Source of the DNA: Lunatibacter salilacus
Lineage (GTDB): Bacteria > Bacteroidota > Bacteroidia > Cytophagales > Cyclobacteriaceae
Direction of reading: 5' to 3'
DNA: 64,000 bases
NCBI RefSeq assembly: GCF_009797935.1
Contig: NZ_VOLC01000020.1
Location: 1 to 64,000, forward strand
The first letter of the stretch is position 1. The number at the start of each line of letters is the position of its first letter. The notes beneath the pieces were generated by a model. It made no database searches and was not told where the DNA came from. It was given only the letters and a program-made list of their open reading frames with translations. Shown here one piece after another: positions 55,049-63,945 of the stretch. Made by a program: the position numbers and the translations under genes.

Positions 55049-55310
55049 TTGAATGCTACCCACTGTGATGATCACCTTATTGGATTTGTCAGTCCTTCTC
55101 CTAGAAGAAACGTGTGCGCTGACGTGGCGGTATCTTTTGAATATCAACAAAGCATCAATCCCTATGCCGAAGGTTTACCATCTGATGTCCAAACACAATT
55201 TGATGACCGGTATTTGGAATTTTTTCCAACTATTTCTGAAACATCAGGATAAAATACCTAGGGTGACATTATGGGGTATCGCAGATCACCACTCTTGGAA
55301 AAATAATTAG
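55049..55310 (+). pseudogene. GH10 endo-xylanase C-terminal relic
   Basis: Fragments in two frames add up to the end of a glycoside hydrolase family 10 domain: [11 protein letters not shown], then (shifted) [36 protein letters not shown], then (shifted back) [27 protein letters not shown]. Intact GH10 enzymes read ITELD with the nucleophile Glu where this has ITLLD, so the catalytic residue is gone as well. At least two frameshifts and the loss of the N-terminal ~250 residues mean the gene is dead. It shows that a xylan-related locus once lay here. Confidence 0.75.
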
Positions 55311-55760
55311 CCGGTTAGGGGCAGAACAGATTATCCATTATAGTTTGACCGGGATTTGCAACCCAAAACTATAGTGAACAAATTAATTGAGTTGGCCGAA
55401 AAGTAAATCTCGGTTCAATTTGTTCAATATCTGTCCTCGCAATTGCAAATCACGAGGAGCACATGGCATGGCATGCTATTCGACATTTGTAATGTCGGAC
55501 TACAGATATAAAGGATTTGCAATCCTCCCACGAAGCGTGTATCTGTGGGAATTTTAAACTCCTTTTAGAATTGCTCTAACGATTTTCAAAAAACGTTAAA
55601 TGGTAAAAAGTCTAAGGAAAAAGATTTTCTTTCAGCAGATTGGCGCCTCAACAATATTATGTGAATTGTTATAAAATATGTTGTATATTTAAAGTGAGGA
55701 AAAGATTAAATGCAATAGAGTCATAGAAAAATTAGCCTTATATTGTAACCTACCAGAAGG
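55311..55760. other. Gene-free stretch with a palindromic repeat
   Basis: Apart from the repeat at 55345-55565, I see only A/T-rich sequence and the leader of the lipoprotein gene at 55761. Confidence 0.5.
55345..55565. repeat. Dispersed palindromic repeat, copy 3 (rearranged, longer)
   Basis: Contains GGGATTTGCAACCC, TTGCAAATCACGAGGA, TTCGACATTTGTAATGTCGGA, GGATTTGCAATCC and GGGAATTTTAAACTCC. These are the same elements as in copies 1 and 2, but joined in a different order and over a longer stretch, as if two partial copies were merged. Confidence 0.7.
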
Positions 55761-56363
55761 ATGAAAAATATTTCATATTTACTGTTTCTATTTGCGTTTT
55801 CGGCCTGCATTCCGGCTGAGGATTCAACTTATCCTGAGGAAGTCACACTTCCTACTCCTCCTCCTATCGAAGAAAATAGAAGAAACATTTGTGATTTTGA
55901 CTTATCAGAAAAAGAAGGTGAGTATGAACTTGCTGGAAAATGGGAGTTTGCGGGTTTTCAAGACATTCAGACGGGAAAAATGGATAACCTTACTTGCTTG
56001 GCTCGCATTGCTGATTTTGCCTTATCTGGGGAGGATTATGACAATTTGTTTAAAGTCATATTAAATCTCTCCCAAGTTGGCGGTCATTGTAATGAAACTG
56101 TCTCGTTTGAAGCGATTAGTTTTGGTTCGCATTTCCAGGGTTGTTATCAAGCCGATGGGGAGTTTATTACCTTTGTTATATCCGAAAGCGACATAAGGAG
56201 TATTCCTAGTTCTGCCTCCACTACCTTTCCAGTGCAGGGTTTTGAGATTAGGTTTTTAGAAGACTTACGTACTGCGAGGAACTTCCAAATAGCAAAAAAC
56301 AAGCTGTACCTCTATGGTGAGAAGGAAGAAGAAAGAATAGTTTTTGTTGCTTTAGATGAATAG
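55761..56363 (+). CDS. Hypothetical lipoprotein
   Basis: A 200-residue protein with a lipoprotein signal (MKNISYLLFLFAFSACIPAED, lipid Cys16), a Pro-rich linker (TLPTPPPIEENRRN) and a small beta-rich domain (about 45-200) starting LAGKWEFAGFQDIQTG. That beginning recalls the META/HslJ-like lipocalin-type folds of Bacteroidota lipoproteins, but I cannot name it. Three internal Cys (about 43, 79 and 109) plus one at 127 could form disulfides. Confidence 0.75.
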   Translation: MKNISYLLFLFAFSACIPAEDSTYPEEVTLPTPPPIEENRRNICDFDLSEKEGEYELAGKWEFAGFQDIQTGKMDNLTCLARIADFALSGEDYDNLFKVILNLSQVGGHCNETVSFEAISFGSHFQGCYQADGEFITFVISESDIRSIPSSASTTFPVQGFEIRFLEDLRTARNFQIAKNKLYLYGEKEEERIVFVALDE

Positions 56364-56806
56364 AAATTTAACAAGGATTTTATAATCTGTTTATAATCTC
56401 CATCAAGTCGCCCATTCGTGGCAATAAAAAAAAATGAAACTAGTTGAATTCCTAGGAAAAGATTTTCTTAATGGGTGGTGGCCACGTAATGATACTTGGT
56501 GGATATTCCGGTGATGCATCTGCAGGTTTGGAGTTACTTTTTCGCTAATTTACGTCTCCTGAATGGGGGGTAAGCTTAGTCCTGTATATCCATCAAAAAT
56601 GCAAACTTGAAAAAACTGAAAATATGATTAGCCACGAATGCACGAATAATTTACCCATTCGTGCATTCGTGGCAAAGTACAAGAATAACCGCAGTGCCAA
56701 TCGAACAAAATACGGTAATATTGTGCGGAAAAACCGTGCATATAAAACAAATTATAAGCAAGCCGTCCTCCGATCAACTTTCCAGTAATCTAATCTAAAA
56801 ATTAAA
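56364..56806. other. Gene-free stretch with inverted repeat
   Basis: No gene. A perfect 16-base inverted repeat, CCACGAATGCACGAAT / ATTCGTGCATTCGTGG, spans 56632-56672, and a related piece (CCATTCGTGGCAA) is at about 56413. These could be termini of a small non-autonomous element. Confidence 0.5.
56632..56672. repeat. Inverted repeat, possible MITE-like element
   Basis: Arms of 16 bases with nine bases between them. The arm itself contains two CACGAAT/ATTCGTG steps, so it is internally repetitive. No target-site duplication is clear. Confidence 0.6.
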
Positions 56807-57094
56807 ATGACAATTGAAGAAAAATATCCCGAAAGCTACTTTGACCATTGGATTGTAATGTTTTCAGCAAATAACGATCATTGGAACAAGGAAAATTATA
56901 TCGCTCAAATCGCGGTATACAAAGAACTCGAAAGCGACTAAAGATTTATTGAGCTTCAACGTGAAACTAAATTAATTAAAGACAACAACGATTTCATTTT
57001 ATTTTTACCATCAGCAAGAAAATTTGCTGATATAGATTTAAAATTGGAAGATTTAGTTGAGATGGCAGATATAATCCTTGAAGATCGAGAATAA
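56807..57094 (+). pseudogene. Unidentified small gene split by an in-frame stop
   Basis: A frame starts MTIEEKYPESYFDHWIVMFS and ends AVYKELESD at a TAA (56939-56941). It then continues in the same frame as RFIELQRETKLIKDNNDFILFLPSARKFADIDLKLEDLVEMADIILEDRE to 57094. The reading is coding-like on both sides of the stop. It precedes an antitoxin-like relic, so it may be part of a decayed cassette. No family is assigned. Confidence 0.45.
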
Positions 57095-57112
57095 AATAAA
57101 TTAAAGAAATAA

Positions 57113-57244
57113 GACCATGAAGGATTATACAAAGTCAAAACATTCGATGACCTGATTGAACTGGAACAAGGCAAAGTTGGAAGTGAAAATAGAAACAAGT
57201 ATGATGAATATGCCCAGATGTTCATTGTAAGCGAAATCCGGTAA
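57113..57244 (+). pseudogene. N-terminal relic of an XRE-type antitoxin
   Basis: The frame reads GLYKVKTFDDLIELEQGKVGSENRNKYDEYAQMFIVSEIR and then stops. This resembles the region just before the HTH of HigA/XRE antitoxins (DDL-x-E-x-x-x-GK-x-G-x-x-x-R-x-K). The DNA-binding domain is missing and there is no in-frame start. The tail TGCGAACTTGAAAAAACTAA at 57245 resembles TGCAAACTTGAAAAAACTGA at 56600 (18 of 20), possible deletion scars. Confidence 0.5.
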
Positions 57245-57474
57245 TGCGAACTTGAAAAAACTAAGCACAAGGTTTACTTAACTAAAATGACGGACATTTA
57301 CTATAACAAGAAGTCTACCCACCAAACATTAAGTTTTTTCCGCTTAAGCGGACTTGGTTTCCTGATGGGGTAAAATACTATACCCTTTGGTTAATTTCGT
57401 GGAATGATTAGTCAAATCATACAGGTAGTTTTACCTTTTCTAATTCATTCAAGTTAAAACCAAGGTGCGTTGGC
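57245..57474. other. Spacer between antitoxin relic and sulfatase relic
   Basis: No gene is seen in these 230 bases. A short palindrome CCGCTTAAGCGG lies near 57340. Confidence 0.4.
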
Positions 57475-57855
57475 GATGAAAATTCATTCTTCCAACCAGG
57501 CATAGACTATTCCATGCGCAGCGTCCAAGCCGAGGATTACGGCTATATTGCCAATTTCTGGAGTGATGGAACGCATCAAATCAGGGGATACGCAGCGAGT
57601 GGGAGATTTTTTTCAGACATGAAAGAGGCAGCGGATACCGAAAGTTTGGTTTCAGACCGTCTAAACATGTATATTTATCGGGTGCCCGAGGAGCTTTATG
57701 ATTTTAAAGCGGATCCTGATGGACTTGTCACTATAATTGATCTTCCGGAATATCAATAAAAGATCCAGGAAATGAAAAAACTCATCCTACAACAGATGAA
57801 ACGTCCCAGCGACCCCATTTCGGATGAATTTGTAAATAAATTTATGGATAGTTGA
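57475..57855 (+). pseudogene. Sulfatase C-terminal fragment
   Basis: The frame contains FFQPGIDYSMRSVQAEDYGYIANFWSDG and YRVPEELYDFKADPDGLVTIIDLPEYQ, the C-terminal hallmarks of type I sulfatases such as heparan N-sulfatase relatives. A TAA at 57757-57759 is followed in the same frame by KIQEMKKLILQQMKRPSDPISDEFVNKFMDS, the usual tail. The catalytic N-terminal two thirds are absent. It directly precedes an intact sulfatase gene, whose start lies 69 bases downstream. Confidence 0.8.
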
Positions 57856-57923
57856 CCTTATCCTTTCCAACTATAGTAAGATTGCCCAAAATCATTAAAG
57901 ACAAAAACTCAATTCGTGTAGAC

Positions 57924-59501
57924 ATGATGCAACTAAAATTGACAAAAACCATTTTTCAATTTTTCATAGCTTTTCTCCTAATAAATAGCTGTACTGAAAA
58001 GGAAGAGGCTAAACGGCCCAATATATTGTATATTATGACTGATGACCACACGCAACAGGCATTACATGCCTACGGTCATGGTTTGCTGGACAAGGTTTAT
58101 TTTCCCAATATGGATAGGCTGGCTAAAGAAGGTGCCCTGTTCAAAAACAGCTTTGTCACCAATTCAATTTGCGCCCCCAGCAGGGCTGTCTTGCTTACCG
58201 GTAAATACAGCCATATAAATGGAAAAATCGATAACGTGGCTCCATTTGACTGGGATCAGGCAAACTATCCCAAAATATTGCAGGCCTCCGGCTATGAAAC
58301 GGCCTTAATTGGTAAAATCCACCTTGGAGGAAAACCACAAGGTTACAATTATTCGCTGACGTTACCTGGTCAGGGGAATTACTATAACCCCGAATTCATA
58401 AAAAATGGAACCGAAGAAGTTAAATTTGAAGGACATTGCGAAGCATTAATTCCCCAATTTGTTATCGATTGGATTGACAAAGATTGGGACAGGAGTAAGC
58501 CCTTTGCCATAAACTACCATACCAAAGCTCCCCACCGTAATTGGATGCCGGAGGAAAAATACATGGCACTTTATGAGGATCAGGAGTTTGCATTTCCACA
58601 TAATTTTTTTGACGACTATAGCGGTAGAGGGACTGCCGCCCGGGAGCAAGAGATGGAAATAGTAAATGACATGTATTGGGGATGGGATATGAAGTTTGAG
58701 AAGAACCCCTACACTGGGGAGGAAAGTCGACTCCCGGCTCCCTTTAACCGCATGAGTGAAGAACAAATGAATGCCTGGAATGCGGTGTATGGTCCGCCAA
58801 ATAGAGCCTTTTTGGAAAATAACCCTACAGGTGAAGAGTTAGCCAAGTTCATGTATCACAGGTATTTACGGGATTACTTGAAAGTGATTAAATCTGTGGA
58901 TGATGGTATAGGCTTGGTGCTTGATTACTTGGAGAAGCAAGGGCTTTTAGAAAATACCATTGTTATTTATACATCTGACCAAGGGTTTTTTTTGGGTGAG
59001 CATGGATGGTATGACAAACGTTTTATGTACGAGCAGTCGCTTAGTACACCGCTTCTAGCGAGATATCCGAAGGAAATCCAGCCTGGAACTGTGGTTGAGG
59101 GAATGGTGCTGAATCTTGATCATGCCCCAACGATCTTGGATTATGCGGGTATTTCCAAACCTGCTGACATGCAGGGAGAGTCTTGGCGAAAACTTGCGGC
59201 GGGTCAATCCATTCCTTGGAGAGATGCCATGTATTACCATTATTACGAGTACCCTGGGCCGCACAATGTAATGCGGCATTATGGAGTCAGAACGGACAGA
59301 TACAAGTTGATTCATTTTTACCATGACGTGGATGAGTGGGAAATGTACGACCTTCAAACAGACCCGGATGAAATGAACAGTATTTATGGAAATCAGGAGT
59401 ATACACAAGTACAGGAAATGTTACATAAAAGATTGGAAGAACTTCGATACCAATATGGTGATTCTAATGAGTTAAACCTGCAATTTATCGGTGAAAACTA
59501 A
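57924..59501 (+). CDS. Type I sulfatase (lipoprotein)
   Basis: A 525-residue arylsulfatase-family enzyme starting at ATG 57924. A lipoprotein signal ends [11 protein letters not shown] (Cys23). The metal site has [11 protein letters not shown] (Asp40, Asp41), and the catalytic motif CAPSR at 83-87 carries the Cys converted to formylglycine. [21 protein letters not shown], with the second metal Asp, and [13 protein letters not shown] follow. It removes sulfate from sulfated glycans, probably of algae or animals. The fGly-generating enzyme is not in this window. Fragments of two other sulfatases flank it. Confidence 0.93.
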   Translation: MMQLKLTKTIFQFFIAFLLINSCTEKEEAKRPNILYIMTDDHTQQALHAYGHGLLDKVYFPNMDRLAKEGALFKNSFVTNSICAPSRAVLLTGKYSHINGKIDNVAPFDWDQANYPKILQASGYETALIGKIHLGGKPQGYNYSLTLPGQGNYYNPEFIKNGTEEVKFEGHCEALIPQFVIDWIDKDWDRSKPFAINYHTKAPHRNWMPEEKYMALYEDQEFAFPHNFFDDYSGRGTAAREQEMEIVNDMYWGWDMKFEKNPYTGEESRLPAPFNRMSEEQMNAWNAVYGPPNRAFLENNPTGEELAKFMYHRYLRDYLKVIKSVDDGIGLVLDYLEKQGLLENTIVIYTSDQGFFLGEHGWYDKRFMYEQSLSTPLLARYPKEIQPGTVVEGMVLNLDHAPTILDYAGISKPADMQGESWRKLAAGQSIPWRDAMYYHYYEYPGPHNVMRHYGVRTDRYKLIHFYHDVDEWEMYDLQTDPDEMNSIYGNQEYTQVQEMLHKRLEELRYQYGDSNELNLQFIGEN

Positions 59502-59766
59502 GGGATACGGTGATCTCAACATCCAAAATTTAGACTCAAAAATCCCTGCCCCGCATCTTGACCAACAAGCTTCAGAGGCTTTGCGGTTTACTGATGCGCA
59601 CAGTTCTTCGGGGATATGTTCCCCCAGTCGAGATGCATTGCTCACAGGAACCTATCATTGGAGAAGACAACATGGCCACTATGAATAACAGCCTGACCGG
59701 GAAGCCGATATGGATAGGTTGATATCGGAAAGTAAAGCTAAGGGATACTTTATAAAGGATGAATAA
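59502..59766 (+). pseudogene. Sulfatase N-terminal fragment
   Basis: Directly after the intact gene comes [55 protein letters not shown], the N-terminal metal and CSPSR formylglycine region of another type I sulfatase of a different subfamily. A TAA lies at 59686-59688, and an in-frame piece (QPDREADMDRLISESKAKGYFIKDE) reaches 59766. The middle of the gene is missing. A GTG at 59491 opens the frame inside the intact gene's last codons. Confidence 0.75.
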
Positions 59767-59813
59767 AAACACTTATCATTGTTAATAATGTAAAAGTTTA
59801 ATAAAGAATAAAT

Positions 59814-61643
59814 ATGATGTTTAATATGAAAATCAGAAGTCTCCTTCTGCTTATATTCTTTGTTTTTACATGTAAGCTTTCAGCCCAACATGAAATGAAT
59901 TTTGAAGATTGGAGAAAATTTGGTCCAATCCCCAAAAATTGGAAGATTGTTGGAGGGGTAAATGCTGATTGGTCGAGTAATGACTTTTTATCCACTTCCC
60001 CCGGTACGGGAGTACTTGTTAATGCTGCCCAAGCCAAAAACAGCAAACATCTGGTTTCAGGATTTGAACATGGGGATATAGAAGTCGAATTCGATTATAT
60101 GGTTCCCAAAGGATCCAACTCGGGGATTTATCTTCAGGGACGGTATGAGGTGCAGATTTTTGACAGTTGGGGAAAAATAAATCCAAGTTTCGCAGATGCG
60201 GGAGGGATTTATCAGCGCTATGACGAAGCAGCCAAATTAGGGTTTGAAGGCGTCCCCCCACGTATGAACGTAAGCAAAGCCCCAGGTTTGTGGCAGCATT
60301 TTAAAATCATATTTGAAGCCCCAAGATTTGGTGCAAACGGTGAGAAAGTCAAAAATGCCAAATTCATCCAAGTCTTCCATAATGGAATACTAGTCCAAGA
60401 AAATGTGGAAGTAACTGGGCCCACACGGTCTGCTTTGTTTGAAGATGAGCGTGCACAAGGGCCCATCATGATTCAGGGTGATCATGGTCCGGTGGCGGTC
60501 AGGGATTTCAAATACAAAACGTATGGCAGCAAAAGCCCGGAGATCAAAGACTTGAATTTCTCATATTTCGAGGGAAAATTTGAATCTGGAAAGGAATTCG
60601 TGGAATTGAAACCCAGCCAAACGGGAGAATTGGATAAGATAACGTGGGATTTGGGCCATGGTAACATCGATTTTGGATATGCGTATTCCGGCAATTTGGA
60701 GATTTTTGAAGGCGGTGAAATTACGTTTTCATTGGTATCCTTGGGGAATAGCTCCCTTTATATCAACGGAGAAGAGGTATTGGAAGACAAAAACCAATTT
60801 TCCAGAACGGTGAGTTTATCATTAGAGCATGGATCGATACCCTTCAAACTGCTTTATCACAAAAATAACCAGCCTGGTAGAAGGCCCCAGCTCGGCTTGT
60901 TTGTGGAAGGACCGGGTCTTAGAAGGACTCCATTGCATGAAAAAAGCTCTTTTGTTGAACCTCTTCCCCAGAAACCCATTTTCGTAGAGCCCTCCGCCGA
61001 GCCCGAGATAGTAAGAGGTTTTTTCCAGCATGGTGGCAAAAAGAGAACTCATACTGTGAGTGTTGGCGAACCGCTTAAGACTAACTATACTGTTGATCTG
61101 CAACAGGCCGCTCTTTTGAGTATTTGGAAAGGAGGCTTTTTAAATACCGCTCCCATGTGGAGACAGCGTGGCGAGTCGCAGCTTATGATCCCAAATGGAG
61201 GGCTTATTGAATTATCGGGTGGTCCATCCATAGCTATATTGGAATCCCCGGACAGTGTTTGGCCAGATTCTTTAACTACCGAACAGCTTCAAATCCTAGG
61301 CTATTTCTTAAGACCTGACCGAAGACCAGTTTTTAAATATGTCATTGAGAATATTGCTATAGAAGATTCTCTTGAACCTGAGGATAATGGTATATTTTTA
61401 AGTCGAACCATTAGCTATGATAATCCGAATAATGTATCCAATGTCTGGGTAAGAGTCGTCTCCGGAGAGAATATAGAAATGATATCAACAGGGGTTTACA
61501 TTATTAATAATGGTCAATACTATATTAAAGTAGCCGAAGATTATTTGAACAATACTGTTTTAAGGGAAAATGCTGGTGGCAAGGAGTTGTTGATTCCCAT
61601 CAACTCCGGAAGTTCTAAAATCAAATACAGCCTAATTTGGTAA
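59814..61643 (+). CDS. DUF1080 (3-keto-disaccharide hydrolase-like) protein with PA14-like domain
   Basis: A 609-residue exported protein (signal peptide about 1-26 ending KLSAQ). Residues ~27-235 match DUF1080 (PF06439), a jelly-roll seen in 3-ketoglycoside hydrolases: GDIEVEFDYMVPKGSNSGIYLQGRYEVQIFDSWG and GPIMIQGDHGPVAVRDFKY. Residues ~240-370 resemble a PA14-like or similar beta-rich carbohydrate-binding domain (GNIDFGYAYSGNLEIFEGGEITFSLVSLGNSSLYINGEEV). The last ~230 residues are unassigned beta-rich sequence. It precedes the propeller/cupredoxin gene by 52 bases, in the same direction; the pair is often found in glycan-degrading loci. Confidence 0.85.
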   Translation: MMFNMKIRSLLLLIFFVFTCKLSAQHEMNFEDWRKFGPIPKNWKIVGGVNADWSSNDFLSTSPGTGVLVNAAQAKNSKHLVSGFEHGDIEVEFDYMVPKGSNSGIYLQGRYEVQIFDSWGKINPSFADAGGIYQRYDEAAKLGFEGVPPRMNVSKAPGLWQHFKIIFEAPRFGANGEKVKNAKFIQVFHNGILVQENVEVTGPTRSALFEDERAQGPIMIQGDHGPVAVRDFKYKTYGSKSPEIKDLNFSYFEGKFESGKEFVELKPSQTGELDKITWDLGHGNIDFGYAYSGNLEIFEGGEITFSLVSLGNSSLYINGEEVLEDKNQFSRTVSLSLEHGSIPFKLLYHKNNQPGRRPQLGLFVEGPGLRRTPLHEKSSFVEPLPQKPIFVEPSAEPEIVRGFFQHGGKKRTHTVSVGEPLKTNYTVDLQQAALLSIWKGGFLNTAPMWRQRGESQLMIPNGGLIELSGGPSIAILESPDSVWPDSLTTEQLQILGYFLRPDRRPVFKYVIENIAIEDSLEPEDNGIFLSRTISYDNPNNVSNVWVRVVSGENIEMISTGVYIINNGQYYIKVAEDYLNNTVLRENAGGKELLIPINSGSSKIKYSLIW

Positions 61644-61695
61644 ATGTTGTTTCTGGGCAGAATAAAGTGAAAATTATAAGTTGAATACCGACACT

Positions 61696-63792
61696 ATGAA
61701 CATCATGATATATATAAACGGTTTAATCCATTATTCACAAAAGATTACGTCTTTTTGGATTATCTTTTTTATCGGAAATTGTTTAATCATTTCAGGTACA
61801 TTACATGCACAAGTTGCCTCTTCCAGCGTGCAGGAGAAAACTTCATTGAAAGAGGCCGATTATTATGAAATTGTAGATATACCTATTCCTGATGGAATAG
61901 AACTAGAGGTTGGCGGATTGGCCCTAACCCCAGACGGAAGCTTGGGAGTAGCAACACGGAGAGGGGAGGTATGGCTTATAGAAAATCCATATATGACAGG
62001 CACACGTATTCCCCGGTTCACCAAATTCGCTTCAGGATTGCATGAACCGCTTGGCCTGGCCTACCATAAGGGAAGTTTTTACACCAGCCAACGTTCGGAG
62101 TTGACCAAATTGACGGACAGAAATGGTAACCGAAGGGCGGATGCGTATGAAACTGTCGTTTCTTGGCCCTTGTCGGGAAATTACCATGAGTATTCCTATG
62201 GGCCGTTGTTTACCCCGGAAGGCGACATGCTTGTTACGTTAAACCTTGGCTGGATAGGCCACGGGTCTAGTATGGCAAAATGGCGTGGCTGGATGATGAA
62301 AGTGACCCCGGAAGGAAAAATGATTCCCATGACATCAGGCATGAGATCGCCTTCTGGCTTTGGATACAACGCACAAGGAGATGTGTTTTATGGAGAAAAC
62401 CAAGGGGATTGGGTAGGTTCCGGCCGTATTACCCATGTGGAACCGGGTGATTTCGTAGGTAATCCGGAGGGCTTGGTTTGGAGTCATCTGGAGGAATCAC
62501 CTGTCAAATTAAGACCTGAGGATATACCGGATACAGGATTGCCCATGTCACAGGTAGCGGCAGCTATTCCCGGATTCAAGACCCCTGCGGTATGGCTTCC
62601 CCATGGACTGCTTGGTATTTCTACTTCCGATATACTTGTTGACAAATCCAATGGCGAATTTGGGCCTTTTGCTGATCAATTGTTCGTCGGGGATCAGGGT
62701 TTAAGTAAAATTGCTAGGGTATATCTAGAAAAGGTAAACGGTGTCTACCAGGGTGCGGCTTTTCCTTTCAGAGAAGGATTTTCCTCCGGTATCCTAAGAA
62801 TGGTATGGGGAAATGATGGATCCATGTTTGTGGGGATGACGAGTAGGGGTTGGAATTCAACAGGCCCGGCACCGTTTGGACTGCAAAGATTGGTTTGGAC
62901 AGGGAAAACGCCTTTTGAGATCAAAACCATAAAAGCCCAGCCGGATGGATTTGAGTTGGAGTTTACCCTGCCGATAGAGGAGTCGCTTGCCAGGAATCTT
63001 GAGTCCTACAAAATGTCAAGCTTCAACTACAAGTATCACCATAATTACGGTAGTCCAGTCATAGAATTGGAAGATTTGGCGGTCAGAGGAGCGGTTGTAT
63101 CCAATAATGGATTGACGGTAAGATTGGTAGTAGATGGCATGAAAGAAGGGTATATCCACGAAATAATCGCGGCGGGGATCAAATCCAAGGAGGGGATGGG
63201 ATTGTTGCATGATGTGGGATATTACACGCTGAATCAAATTCCAAGTGGGGAGAAATTGAAACTTGCGGACGTAGTTGAAAAACCCAACGACCCGCACCGT
63301 GGGCATCAAAACATGGGTAGCCCTTCGACAACTGCCACAAGTTCAGCTAATGTAGCGGCTACATCATCAACAGGTCAACAAAAAAGGGTGACCGAAATGC
63401 CTGGCTCATGGTCTACCGGCCCGGACCATAGCTTTAGCATTGGTACGAAACCCGGTTTGAAATACGATTTGGAGTTGCTCGAAGTAAAAGCAGGCAGCAA
63501 AATAAAGATCACCTTCAACAACAATGACGATATGTTACACAATCTGGTCGTGGTAAAGCCAAATACAGCCATTCAGGTTGGAGAAGAGGCGTTGAAGATG
63601 GGGTTGGAAGGCTCCCAAAAACACTATATCCCCAACTCCGCCAATGTGTTGTTTCATACAAATATCCTCTCCCCGGAAACTTCCGAATCCATTTATTTTG
63701 AAGCCCCTACTGCCCCGGCTGAATATATGTATGTGTGTACCTTTCCCGGCCATGCCTATGTGATGCAGGGGATGCTGAGGGTGTTTAGGTAG
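61696..63792 (+). CDS. Beta-propeller dehydrogenase-like protein fused to a cupredoxin
   Basis: A 698-residue exported protein, start ATG 61696. A signal peptide (about 1-38 ending TLHAQ) is followed by a six-bladed propeller of the L-sorbosone/PQQ-dependent dehydrogenase-like type (about 60-420): LALTPDGSLGVATRRGEVWLIENP, FASGLHEPLGLAYHKGSFYTSQRSELTKL, RSPSGFGYNAQGDVFYGENQGDWVGSGR. The C-terminal ~140 residues are a type 1 copper (plastocyanin/azurin-like) domain with His615 (MLHNLVVV), Cys681, His686 (YVCTFPGH) and Met690. The copper domain can take electrons from a propeller-bound reaction. It is preceded by a short Ser/Thr/Ala linker. Confidence 0.87.
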   Translation: MNIMIYINGLIHYSQKITSFWIIFFIGNCLIISGTLHAQVASSSVQEKTSLKEADYYEIVDIPIPDGIELEVGGLALTPDGSLGVATRRGEVWLIENPYMTGTRIPRFTKFASGLHEPLGLAYHKGSFYTSQRSELTKLTDRNGNRRADAYETVVSWPLSGNYHEYSYGPLFTPEGDMLVTLNLGWIGHGSSMAKWRGWMMKVTPEGKMIPMTSGMRSPSGFGYNAQGDVFYGENQGDWVGSGRITHVEPGDFVGNPEGLVWSHLEESPVKLRPEDIPDTGLPMSQVAAAIPGFKTPAVWLPHGLLGISTSDILVDKSNGEFGPFADQLFVGDQGLSKIARVYLEKVNGVYQGAAFPFREGFSSGILRMVWGNDGSMFVGMTSRGWNSTGPAPFGLQRLVWTGKTPFEIKTIKAQPDGFELEFTLPIEESLARNLESYKMSSFNYKYHHNYGSPVIELEDLAVRGAVVSNNGLTVRLVVDGMKEGYIHEIIAAGIKSKEGMGLLHDVGYYTLNQIPSGEKLKLADVVEKPNDPHRGHQNMGSPSTTATSSANVAATSSTGQQKRVTEMPGSWSTGPDHSFSIGTKPGLKYDLELLEVKAGSKIKITFNNNDDMLHNLVVVKPNTAIQVGEEALKMGLEGSQKHYIPNSANVLFHTNILSPETSESIYFEAPTAPAEYMYVCTFPGHAYVMQGMLRVFR

Positions 63793-63945
63793 GGCTGCTA
63801 AGTGTTACAAAAATTTGGTTTTTTTTAGATGGGGTTCTTATTTAACAAACTTGCATGTTGGCTATAAATTTTGAAATAATTATTTTTAATGTGCGAACAA
63901 CTAAACATAGCAACAAGATTTCCGAAAGTAAAAAATCGATAAATC
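63793..63945. other. Spacer before the transposase
   Basis: 153 bases, A/T-rich, no gene. It should hold the left end of the IS200-like element; no hairpin was confirmed. Confidence 0.4.
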
